NCBI RefSeq assembly: GCF_000974985.2
Contig: NZ_LAVA02000043.1
Location: forward strand, 44,512 to 108,511
Length of the DNA: 64,000 nt
Reading direction: 5' to 3'
Source: Streptomyces mangrovisoli
GTDB taxonomy: Bacteria > Actinomycetota > Actinomycetes > Streptomycetales > Streptomycetaceae
The notes below the pieces were generated by a model. It saw nothing but the letters and a program-made list of their open reading frames with translations. It was not told the DNA's origin and ran no database searches. How positions within the stretch are numbered: the stretch's first letter is position 1; each line of letters opens with the position of its first letter. This document shows positions 43,580 through 51,471 of this stretch, piece after piece. The position numbers and the translations under genes are program-made.

Positions 43580-46500
43580 CGGCCGCGCAGGACGGACGCA
43601 TCATCACCTTCTACTCGTACAAGGGCGGTACCGGACGGACGATGGCCCTGGCCAACACCGCGTGGATCCTGGCCGCCAACGGCAAACGGGTGCTGGCGGT
43701 CGACTGGGACCTGGAGGCCCCCGGGCTCGACCGCTTCTTCCATCCGTTCCTCGAACCCAACGCGCTCGCGGCCACCTACGGGGTCATCAACATCATCCAG
43801 GAGTACGCCGGCGCGGCCACCGAGGAGGTCCCCGGCCGCGCCGACGACTGGTACGAGGCCTACGCCCACGTCGAACCGCACGCGGTGTCGATCCGCCCCG
43901 AACGCTTCGACCTCGCCTTCCCCGAGGGGGGTGCCCTCGACTTCCTGTCCGCGGGCCGCCAGGACCACGCGTTCTCCGGGCATGTGGCGTCGTTCGACTG
44001 GGACAACTTCTACGACCGGCTCGGCGGCGGCCTCTTCCTGCGGGCCCTGCGCGCCCATATGAAGGAGACGTACGACTACGTCCTCATCGACTCCCGGACC
44101 GGGCTGTCCGGGAACGCCGACATCTGCACGCTGGAGATGCCGGACGTCCTGGTGGACTGCTTCACCCTCAGCGACCAGGCGCTCGACGGCGCGGCCGCCG
44201 TCGCGCACAGCGTCGCCGAGAGCCATCTGCGCCGGATCAGGGTGCTGCCGGTGCCGATGCGCATCGACGAGGGCGAGAAGGAGAAGGTCGACGCGGGCCG
44301 CGCGCTCGCCCGGCTGCGCTTCGACGGGCTGCCCAAGGGACCCGACGGCGAGCCCCTCGGGCCGGAGGAACTCGCCGCGTACTGGGGCAATGTCGAGATC
44401 CCCTACCGGCCGTACTACGCCTACGAGGAGACCCTCGCCACCGTCGGGGACGAGAGCGGCCTCGCCAACTCGCTGCTGTCCTCCTTCGAGCGGCTCACGG
44501 CGGTGATCTCCGACGGCACGGTCAGGTCGCTGCCGCCCGTGCCCGAGCCGCAGCGGCTGCGCTGCCGCGACGCGTACCTCAGGCGGCGCCCCCAGGCCGG
44601 CACCACCGACGTCCAGCTGGTGTACGCGGCGGAGAACCGGATGTGGGCCGACTGGATCGAGTCGCTGCTCAAGCAGAACGGCTGCCAGGTCATCCTGCAC
44701 GACGTGTCCCTGGGCCCGCCGCTGCGCGCGGACGGCCCGGTGCGGACGGCCGTACTGCTGTCGAACGCGTTCCAGAAGTCGCGGCACGCCGACGCCGTCT
44801 GGCGCGCCCTGACCGAGACGGGCCCGATGGCGTCGCGCGGCACGTGCAGTCCGCTGCGCATCGACGACGTCCGGCTGCCCGACTCGTACATGGACCACAA
44901 CCCGGTCGATCTGCACCGGCTGAACGAACACCAGTGCGTCACCGTGCTGCTGCGCGCGCTCGACCTGTCCGCGCTGCCGCCGGACAGCCGGCCGAACGCC
45001 CCGCGCTTCCCCGGCATCAGGCCCAAGACGTCGAACGTGCCGCTGCGCAACACCACCTTCACCGGCCGGAACCTGATCCTCAACCGGATCCGCGACCACC
45101 TCGGCGAGGCCAACGGCACGGAGGTGCGGCCGCAGGCGTTGTTCGGGCTCGGCGGAGTGGGCAAGACCCAGGTGGCCTTGGAGTACGTGCACCGTTTCCA
45201 GGCCGACTACGACCTGGTGTGGTGGACCTCGGCCGAGCACAGCGACAGCGTGGTCGCCTCGCTCGCCGAACTCGCCGTGCAGATCGGCGCCACCGACGGC
45301 GACGAGGAGGACATGGTGCTCGCCGGACAGGAGGCCGTACGACGGCTCTCCCGGGGCGAGCCCACCGGGCACTGGCTGCTGGTCTTCGACAACGCCGACG
45401 ACCCGGCCGACCTGCTGCCCTTCCTGCCGGTGCGCGGCGGCGGGCACGTCCTCGTCACCTCGCGCAACCAGGCGTGGGCGCAGCAGAAGACCGCGCAGCG
45501 CGTCGAGGTCTTCCAGCGGGAGGAGAGCGTCGAGCACCTGACCCGCCGGGCCAAGGGGCTGACCACCGACGAGGCCGTCCAGGTGGCCGAGGCGCTGGGA
45601 GACCTGCCGCTGGCCGTCGAACAGGCGGCGGCCTGGCTGGCGGAGACGGCCACCCCCGTCCAGGAGTACCTGCGTCAGCTCGACGAGCAGACGGCCAACG
45701 TCCTGGACCTCAACCAGCCCGTCGACTACCCGAAGACGGTGGCCGCGACCTGGAACGTGTCCATCGCGCAGTTGCGCAGACGCTCCCCCGCGGCGGCGCG
45801 GCTGCTGCAGCTGTGCGCCTTCCTCGCGCCCGAGCCGATCTCCCGCGACCTGCTGTACAGCAGGGGGATGATCGAGGCCCTCAAGCCGTACGACCGCGCC
45901 CTCCAGGAGAGCCTGCTGCTGGGCCTGGTGATACGGGAGATCGGCCGGTTCGCCCTCGCCAAGGTGGACGAGAGCGGCATCCAGGTGCACCGCCTGGTGC
46001 AGGCGGTGGTGCGCTCGCAGCTGACGGAGGAGGAGCAGCGGCAGACCCGGCATGTCGTGCACACGGTGCTGGTCGGTCTGCGGCCGGACGGGGACGAGCC
46101 GATCGACGACCCGGAGACCTGGCCGCGCTTCGACATCATCTGGCGCCATCTGACCGCCTCCGACGCCCGCAACTGCACCGAGTCCGAGACCCGGCGGCTG
46201 CTCATCGACCGGGTCCGCTACCTCTGGAAGCGGGGCAACTTCCCCGGCGCGCAGAAGCTCGCCGAGGAACTGCTCGACGACTGGCGCCCGATGCTCGGCG
46301 AGGACGACGTGCAGTACCTGTACCTGCGCGGCCAGCTCGCCAACGTGCAGCGCTCGCAGGGGCGGTACGTCGAGGCCAGCGAGGTCGACCGGGACCTGCT
46401 GGAGCGTCAGGCCCGGGTGCTCGGCGCCCAGCACCCGCACACCTACGTGACCATGTCCCAGCTGTCGGCCGACCTGGCGGCGCTCGGCAAGTACGGGGAG

Positions 46501-47508
46501 GCGGTGGAGCTCGCGCGGGAGGCCCACGAGGCCTTCAGCCAGATGTTCCACGAGTCGCATCCGCGCACGCTCAGCGCCGCCAACAACCGCGCCCTGGCAC
46601 TGCGGATGGTGGGCCGCTACGGCGAGGCCCGCGACATCGACCAGGACACCCTCGAACGGCGCCGGGAGATCCTGGGCGAGGACCATCCCTACACGCTCGC
46701 CTCGGCCGAGCGGCTGGGCCGGGACCTCAGGGAGGTCGGGCGGTACGCGGAGTCGGTGGCCCAGCTCTCGGAGGCCTACGACGCCCACAAGCGGGTCATG
46801 CGCAAGAACTTCCCCGGCACGCTGCGGTGCGCGAAGTCGCTGGCCGTCTCGCTGCGCCGCAACGGGCAGTTCGAGGACGCACGCCGGCTCACCACGTCGA
46901 CACGCGCCGAGTACCGGGCCCAGTACGCGAAGCCCACCCCCGACTCGCTGGCGTGCGATCTGAACCTAGCGGCGGACCTGTTCGCGGCGGACGAGCGGGA
47001 GGCCGCCCGCGACACCGCGCTCGAGGTGCTGGGCGAGTACATGCAGGTGCCGGGCGAGGCCCATCCGTACACCCAGACCGCACTGAACAACCTCGGCATC
47101 TTCCACTGGGGCTGCGGCGAGCTCGACGCCGCGGAAGAGACGTTCGTCAAGGTCCTGGAGCGAATGGCGGAGGTGCTCGGCGCGGACCATCCGCACACCC
47201 TGTTCGCGAGCGTCAACTACGCCAACGTCCTGTACGACATGGGCCGCCACGACGAGGCGGAGGCACGCGAGACCCACGCCCTGACCGCGCTGCGCCGGAT
47301 TCTGGGCGTCCATCACCCGGAGACGCTGGCGGTGGCCACCAACCTCTCGCTCACGCTGCGGGCGCTGGACCGGGAGGGAGAGGCGCGGCGGATGCACGAC
47401 GACGCCCTGCTGGAGCTGCACCGGCTGCTCGGGGCCGACAACGGCATCACCCGGCTCGCGGCCCAGAACCGCCGTATCTACCGGGACCTGGAGCCCCTCG
47501 CGGTGTGA
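43576..47508 (+). CDS. fxsT: FxsT: MinD-like ATPase, TIR-like, NB-ARC and tetratricopeptide protein
   Basis: A 1310-residue cytoplasmic protein. Residues 9-290: ParA/MinD-like ATPase with deviant Walker A YKGGTGRT (Lys16) and DWDLEAPGLD. Residues about 340-470: TIR-like domain (VQLVYAAENRMWADWIESLLKQNG). Residues about 500-760: NB-ARC/STAND ATPase with P-loop GLGGVGKT, Walker B LLVFDNADD and HVLVTSRN. Residues about 890-1310: TPR array with GEDHPYTL- and GADHPHTL-type repeats. The NB-ARC/TPR layout is that of signal-sensing switch ATPases such as NLRs. Start has GGAG upstream and overlaps fxsC (ATGA). Its 3' end overlaps the convergent hydrolase gene by 31 bases. Confidence 0.9.
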   Translation: MTAAQDGRIITFYSYKGGTGRTMALANTAWILAANGKRVLAVDWDLEAPGLDRFFHPFLEPNALAATYGVINIIQEYAGAATEEVPGRADDWYEAYAHVEPHAVSIRPERFDLAFPEGGALDFLSAGRQDHAFSGHVASFDWDNFYDRLGGGLFLRALRAHMKETYDYVLIDSRTGLSGNADICTLEMPDVLVDCFTLSDQALDGAAAVAHSVAESHLRRIRVLPVPMRIDEGEKEKVDAGRALARLRFDGLPKGPDGEPLGPEELAAYWGNVEIPYRPYYAYEETLATVGDESGLANSLLSSFERLTAVISDGTVRSLPPVPEPQRLRCRDAYLRRRPQAGTTDVQLVYAAENRMWADWIESLLKQNGCQVILHDVSLGPPLRADGPVRTAVLLSNAFQKSRHADAVWRALTETGPMASRGTCSPLRIDDVRLPDSYMDHNPVDLHRLNEHQCVTVLLRALDLSALPPDSRPNAPRFPGIRPKTSNVPLRNTTFTGRNLILNRIRDHLGEANGTEVRPQALFGLGGVGKTQVALEYVHRFQADYDLVWWTSAEHSDSVVASLAELAVQIGATDGDEEDMVLAGQEAVRRLSRGEPTGHWLLVFDNADDPADLLPFLPVRGGGHVLVTSRNQAWAQQKTAQRVEVFQREESVEHLTRRAKGLTTDEAVQVAEALGDLPLAVEQAAAWLAETATPVQEYLRQLDEQTANVLDLNQPVDYPKTVAATWNVSIAQLRRRSPAAARLLQLCAFLAPEPISRDLLYSRGMIEALKPYDRALQESLLLGLVIREIGRFALAKVDESGIQVHRLVQAVVRSQLTEEEQRQTRHVVHTVLVGLRPDGDEPIDDPETWPRFDIIWRHLTASDARNCTESETRRLLIDRVRYLWKRGNFPGAQKLAEELLDDWRPMLGEDDVQYLYLRGQLANVQRSQGRYVEASEVDRDLLERQARVLGAQHPHTYVTMSQLSADLAALGKYGEAVELAREAHEAFSQMFHESHPRTLSAANNRALALRMVGRYGEARDIDQDTLERRREILGEDHPYTLASAERLGRDLREVGRYAESVAQLSEAYDAHKRVMRKNFPGTLRCAKSLAVSLRRNGQFEDARRLTTSTRAEYRAQYAKPTPDSLACDLNLAADLFAADEREAARDTALEVLGEYMQVPGEAHPYTQTALNNLGIFHWGCGELDAAEETFVKVLERMAEVLGADHPHTLFASVNYANVLYDMGRHDEAEARETHALTALRRILGVHHPETLAVATNLSLTLRALDREGEARRMHDDALLELHRLLGADNGITRLAAQNRRIYRDLEPLAV

Positions 47509-48389
47509 GCGCCGCGCGGCGAGGCGCCGGAGACCAGCCAGTCGAGGACGTTCGGCAGGGCCCGCAGGGCCGCGAAGTGGGAGGCGGTCGGGTCCATCCG
47601 GGTCGTGGCGCCGGGGATCCGGTCGGCGAGCCAGACGGCGTGCGAGACCGGGGAGAAGGTGTCCCGCTCGCCGTGCCACAGCAGCACCGGCACCCGGATC
47701 TCGGCCGGGTCGAACCCCCAGGGCCCGGTCATGGCGAGGACGTCGTCGACCCAGCCGTACGGCGAGTTGCTCAACGCCTCGCGGTAGTTGTGCAGCAGCA
47801 TCGAACGGACGGTCAGATCCGAGACGATCATCCGGTCGTCGACCGTGAGATCGCTGCGCAACTCGGCGAGCAGCCGCGTCGGGTCGCGGCTGATGGCGCT
47901 GGAGCGCTGGATCAGCCGGTCGACGAACCGGTCCCGGTCGGTGTGCGCGGTGCGGAAGGCGTTGACGTTCGAGGGCGCCATGCCCTCGAACCAGTCGAGC
48001 CCCTCCGCGTCCATCGGCGCGAGACCGACCAGCGCGGCGACACGGGTCACCCGGTCGGGCAGCCGGGCCGCGCAGGCCAGGGCGTGCGGCGCGCCGCCGG
48101 AGCGGCCGGCCACCGCGAAGCGCTCGAGTCCGAGTGCGTCGGCGAGCAGGGCGACGTCCTGCACCACGTCCACCACGCTGCGCCCGGCGTTGCGGTCGGA
48201 CCCGCCGTAGCCGGGACGGTCGTAGCTGATCAGGCGGGTGCCCCGCTGGAAGAGGAACATCGAGCGGGGGCGGGGGCCGACTCTGCTCCCCGGCATGCCG
48301 TGCAGCAGGAACACGGGGTGGCCGCGCGGATCCCCGGCGACCTCGACCCGTAACTTCCGCCCGTCCGCCGTCCGCACCAGGTCAGGCAC
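47478..48389 (-). CDS. Alpha/beta-fold hydrolase
   Basis: A 303-residue hydrolase with nucleophile elbow GRSGG (Ser97), oxyanion HGMPGS, acid Asp in HGERD and the terminal His in SHFAAL. The substrate is unknown; the sequence resembles esterases and epoxide-hydrolase relatives. GTG at 48389 follows GGGAGGGGG. Leu13 is encoded by TTA, suggesting bldA-dependent translation like that of nearby fxsB. It converges on fxsT, with a 31-base antisense overlap at the 3' ends. Confidence 0.87.
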   Translation of the reverse strand: MPDLVRTADGRKLRVEVAGDPRGHPVFLLHGMPGSRVGPRPRSMFLFQRGTRLISYDRPGYGGSDRNAGRSVVDVVQDVALLADALGLERFAVAGRSGGAPHALACAARLPDRVTRVAALVGLAPMDAEGLDWFEGMAPSNVNAFRTAHTDRDRFVDRLIQRSSAISRDPTRLLAELRSDLTVDDRMIVSDLTVRSMLLHNYREALSNSPYGWVDDVLAMTGPWGFDPAEIRVPVLLWHGERDTFSPVSHAVWLADRIPGATTRMDPTASHFAALRALPNVLDWLVSGASPRGAHTARGSRSR

Positions 48390-48471
48390 CGTCGCGTCCC
48401 CCTCCCGGACCGAGCCCGCGCTATCCCGGAACTGTGCCCGCACCCAGCACGCGTGAAACGAAAGCGCAGGT

Positions 48472-48610
48472 CACAGGTGAGACGAGGGGCCGGATCCGGC
48501 CTCGGTGGGAGTGCGGTCCACAGCTGGGACGAGGGGCTGGGTCCGGCCTCGGCAGGAGCGCGGGCACAGCTGAGCGAGGGGTTGGGTACGGCCTCAGTAG
48601 GGCAGCACGC
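48472..48610. repeat. Three tandem units of about 47 bp
   Basis: Three imperfect direct repeats begin with CACAG at 48472, 48519 and 48565 and share ACGAGGGGCYGGRTCCGGCC in the middle. They lie in the gap 48390-48885 and overlap the end of the small reading frame below. Confidence 0.75.
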
Positions 48611-48704
48611 GCCCCGACGGGGTCCTGCGGTCGATGGTCAGGTCCCGGGGGGCGGCGGGGCGCCGGACGGGGCGGACGCGGATCTGTCGGTTCGTGCCAT
48701 TCAT
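48594..48704 (-). CDS. Possible 36-residue basic small protein
   Basis: A short frame begins MNGTNRQIRVRPV and ends PSGRVLPY. It is Arg/Pro-rich and highly basic. GAGGAG lies seven bases upstream of the ATG, a better ribosome site than many genes in the window. Its 3' end touches the third 47-bp repeat. No homologue is recalled; coding status rests on the ribosome site and frame only. The remaining part of 48705-48885 shows no gene. Confidence 0.4.
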   Translation of the reverse strand: MNGTNRQIRVRPVRRPAAPRDLTIDRRTPSGRVLPY

Positions 48705-48885
48705 GACGCGCTCCTCGGCCTCGGACCGGCGGTACGGGGATCATGCCCATCCGCCGGGCCGCCAAGCCTCGCGCCGGAACCCGTCCGCGCACATCGTGCG
48801 CACGAATCTCCCGGCCTGCGGCTCGTGCTGGGCCCGCCGCGGCGCGGCCGACGGGCCGCATCGTTTCTGCACGGGAGGGAGAAGG

Positions 48886-48959
48886 TGGGGCGGGTGGGAC
48901 TCGAACCCACGGCCGACGGATTATGAGTCCGCTGCTCTAACCGGCTGAGCTACCGCCCC
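48886..48959 (-). tRNA. tRNA with anticodon CAU (elongator Met or lysidine-type Ile2)
   Basis: A 74-nt cloverleaf: acceptor GGGGCGG/CCGCCCC, D arm GCTC/GAGC, anticodon arm GCGGA-CTCATAA-TCCGT, T arm GTGGG-TTCGAGT-CCCAC, discriminator A. Genomic 3' sequence is CC without a final A. CAU serves both elongator Met and, after lysidine modification, Ile (AUA). Sequence inspection alone does not decide; initiator tRNA is excluded by the 1-72 pair. Confidence 0.9.
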
Positions 48960-49115
48960 ATAGCGGCGTGTCGCGTACATGTGTGCGCGCCGTCTGCCGC
49001 AGCATAGCCGCTCATACGATCTCCTGCCTCGGATGGTCGACTTCGCACGCCCTTCGTGACCATGGAGACCGCGCACGCGTGCGCGCGGTTGCCCGGGGAC
49101 ACGAACGAGGACATG

Positions 49116-49137
49116 AAAAAGGACCCCGTGGGGTCCT
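49116..49137 (-). terminator. Intrinsic terminator with T-tract after the tRNA-Asn genes
   Basis: On the minus strand GGACCCC-AC-GGGGTCC is followed by TTTTT. A classical rho-independent terminator, 13 bases beyond the second tRNA-Asn in transcription order. Confidence 0.85.
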
Positions 49138-49149
49138 CGTTCACCATGC

Positions 49150-49222
49150 TCCCCCGACTGGACTCGAACCAGTAACCTGCCGGTTAACAGCCGGCTGCTC
49201 TGCCAATTGAGCTACGGAGGAC
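49150..49222 (-). tRNA. tRNA-Asn (anticodon GUU), downstream copy
   Basis: A 73-nt cloverleaf with acceptor TCCTCCG/CGGGGGA, anticodon loop CTGTTAA and T arm ACTGG-TTCGAGT-CCAGT. Identical to the copy at 49228-49300. Discriminator G. Confidence 0.95.
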
Positions 49223-49227
49223 CGAGC

Positions 49228-49300
49228 TCCCCCGACTGGACTCGAACCAGTAACCTGCCGGTTAACAGCCGGCTGCTCTGCCAATTGAGCTACGGAGGAA
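49228..49300 (-). tRNA. tRNA-Asn (anticodon GUU), upstream copy
   Basis: Identical 73-nt sequence to the next copy, offset by 78 bp with only five bases between them. The pair is read first from this copy and ends at the T-tract terminator. Confidence 0.95.
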
Positions 49301-49457
49301 AGTCTCGTTGCATCGAACGCACTCACCTGGGTATTCGCCAGGGGGCGCGCGCTCGCTGCGACACATACATTAGCGCAAGCAGGGGGGTGCTCCGCCAATC
49401 GGTACTCCTCGGCACGGACGCCGCACCAGAGACCTACGCAAGGGAAGGGTGGCCGCC

Positions 49458-49763
49458 ATGCGTTACCGGCTCACGTTCGTCGCCGGACTCGTCCTCGGTT
49501 ACGTGCTCGGCACGCGGGCTGGACGAGAGCGCTACGAGCAGCTGAAGAAGTCGGCCCGCCAGGTCGCGCAGAACCCCGCGGTCCGCAACACCGCGGAGAC
49601 GGCCGCCCATCAAGGGCGCCACATCGCGGGGCGGGCGTACCACGTGGTGAGCGTGAAGGTTCAGGACCACGTCCCCGAATCGGTGACCCAGCGCGTCCGC
49701 TCCCTGCGCGACCGTCACCCGAACGGCGCCGTCGAGGACGACTGGGGCACGAGCAACACCTGA
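49458..49763 (+). CDS. YtxH-like small membrane protein
   Basis: A 101-residue protein with an N-terminal hydrophobic segment containing LVLGYVLGTRAGRERYEQLKK, the pattern of YtxH-type stress or envelope proteins, then an amphipathic helical tail and an acidic end. ATG at 49458 has GGAAGG nine bases upstream. Function is unknown. Confidence 0.78.
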   Translation: MRYRLTFVAGLVLGYVLGTRAGRERYEQLKKSARQVAQNPAVRNTAETAAHQGRHIAGRAYHVVSVKVQDHVPESVTQRVRSLRDRHPNGAVEDDWGTSNT

Positions 49764-49900
49764 AACGGCGCCGCCGGCAGGTGTGACGCACTTCATCTGA
49801 ACCCCGGGGCGGGCCTCTGACGGCCCGCCCCTCGCGTCGCCGCCTTCCCGCCTGTCCCCAACGGCCGAAGCAGGCGCAGCAGTACGGCAGAATTTCGAGC

Positions 49901-51355
49901 ATGGGGATAGTCGCCGGGTTGGACAGTTCGCCCGATTTCACTCGCATCGTCGTCTGTGACACGGACACGGGGACCGTGCTCAGGCAGGGTTATGCGCCAC
50001 ATCCGGTGGAGGGCCCCGAAGGCGCGGGCCGTCCCTCGGACGTCGACCCGCAGGTCTGGCTGCTGTCCCTGGGCGAGGCCGCGGGCGGCGGGCTGCTGGA
50101 GGGCGTGCAGGCCATCGGCGTCTCCGCGCAGCAGAACGCGCTCGTCCCGCTGGACGGCCAGGGCTCCACCGTGCGCCCGGCGATGACCGGCGGCGACAAG
50201 CGGGCGCAGGTCGCGGCGGCCGATCTCATCGACGCGGTGGGCGGCCGGGCCGCCTGGGCGCAGGCCGTGGGCAGCGTCCCGCAGGCCGCGCAGCCGGTGA
50301 CCAAGCTGCGCTGGCTCGCCAAGAACGAGCCGGACAACGCGCGTCGCACCGCCATGCTGCTGCAGGCCCACGACTGGCTGGTGTGGCAGCTGCTCGGGCG
50401 GCCGATGCGCCGGACCACCGACCGGGGCGGCGCCTCCGGCACCGGCTACTGGTCCGCCGCGACCGGCGCCTACCGGCCCGACCTGGTCGAGCTGGCGCTC
50501 GGTCACCAGGCCGCGCTGCCCGATGTGATCGGGCCCGCCGAGGCCGCCGGGACCACCCCGGAGGGCCTGCTGATCTCGGCCGGCACCGGGGAGACGATGG
50601 CCGCCGCGTTCGGGCTCGGGATCGGGCTCGGCGACGCGGTCGTCTCGCTCGGCGCGTCCGGTTCCGTGATGGCGGTGCACCCGGAGGCACTGACCGACAG
50701 CACCGGGATGATCACGTCGCTGGCCGACGCGACCGGCCTGCATCTGCCCGTCGTCACCACCCTGAACGCCGTGCGCGCGCTGCGCGGCACCGCCGAACTG
50801 CTCGGGCTGCCCGATCTGGAGAGCCTCTCGGAGCTGGCGATGAAGTCGACCCCGGGGGCGCACGGCCTGGTGCTGCTGCCCTATCTGGAGGGCGAGCGGA
50901 CCCCCAACCTGCCGCACACCGCGGGCACCCTGGCGGGCCTGCGCCGCGAGTCGATGAAGCCGGAGCACCTGGCGCGGGCCGCGTTCGAGGGGATGCTGTG
51001 CGCCCTAGCGGACGCGCTGGACGTGCTGCGCGGCCGGGGCGTCGACGTACGGCGGGTGTTCCTGCTGGGCGCGGTGGCCGAGCTGCCCGCCGTACAGGCG
51101 GCGGCGCCCGCGCTGTTCGGCGCGCAGATCGTGGTGCCGCAGCCCGCGGACTACGCCGCGCTCGGCGCCGCCCGGCAGGCCGCCTGGGCGCTCGGCGCCT
51201 CCCAGGGCACCCTCGACCCGCGCACCCCGCCGGCCTGGCAGGGCGCGGCCGCCCAGATCCTGGACCCGGGCGACCAGCTGCCGGTGGGCCAGGCGGTGCG
51301 GCAGCAGTACGTGTCGGTACGGGAGCAGACCCACCCCGGCGCTTTCATGTCATGA
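49901..51355 (+). CDS. FGGY-family carbohydrate kinase (xylulokinase-like)
   Basis: A 484-residue ASKHA kinase. The N-terminal phosphate loop is AGLDSSPDFTRIVV, different from the usual DxGT. VSAQQNALVPLD, LLQAHDWLVWQLLG, SLGASGSVMAVHP and the C-terminal AFEGMLCALADALD with QIVVPQPADYAALGAARQA follow the xylulokinase order. The catalytic base normally found as Asp in GGGDNA appears as Glu in GTGETMA. It should phosphorylate a pentulose or similar sugar if active. Stands alone, 96 bases or more from neighbours on either side. Confidence 0.85.
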   Translation: MGIVAGLDSSPDFTRIVVCDTDTGTVLRQGYAPHPVEGPEGAGRPSDVDPQVWLLSLGEAAGGGLLEGVQAIGVSAQQNALVPLDGQGSTVRPAMTGGDKRAQVAAADLIDAVGGRAAWAQAVGSVPQAAQPVTKLRWLAKNEPDNARRTAMLLQAHDWLVWQLLGRPMRRTTDRGGASGTGYWSAATGAYRPDLVELALGHQAALPDVIGPAEAAGTTPEGLLISAGTGETMAAAFGLGIGLGDAVVSLGASGSVMAVHPEALTDSTGMITSLADATGLHLPVVTTLNAVRALRGTAELLGLPDLESLSELAMKSTPGAHGLVLLPYLEGERTPNLPHTAGTLAGLRRESMKPEHLARAAFEGMLCALADALDVLRGRGVDVRRVFLLGAVAELPAVQAAAPALFGAQIVVPQPADYAALGAARQAAWALGASQGTLDPRTPPAWQGAAAQILDPGDQLPVGQAVRQQYVSVREQTHPGAFMS

Positions 51356-51471
51356 GCGACTTGTCGGACAGTTCGTGCGGGGCGGTCGCCCCCGCACGGC
51401 CGGGATCCGCACGGCCGTCGCCTTAAAATCCCGCAGCTCTCGGCTTAATGGGTTGAGGTAACGCGGGTGGA

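Noticed and set aside
43057..46788. 1243-residue open frame antisense to fxsT and fxsC
   Set aside because: Typical shadow frame created by GC-biased codons; composition is Val/Gly/Arg/Leu-rich without motifs.
48886..48959. Initiator tRNA-Met
   Set aside because: The first acceptor pair G1-C72 is intact, unlike the mismatch of initiator tRNAs.
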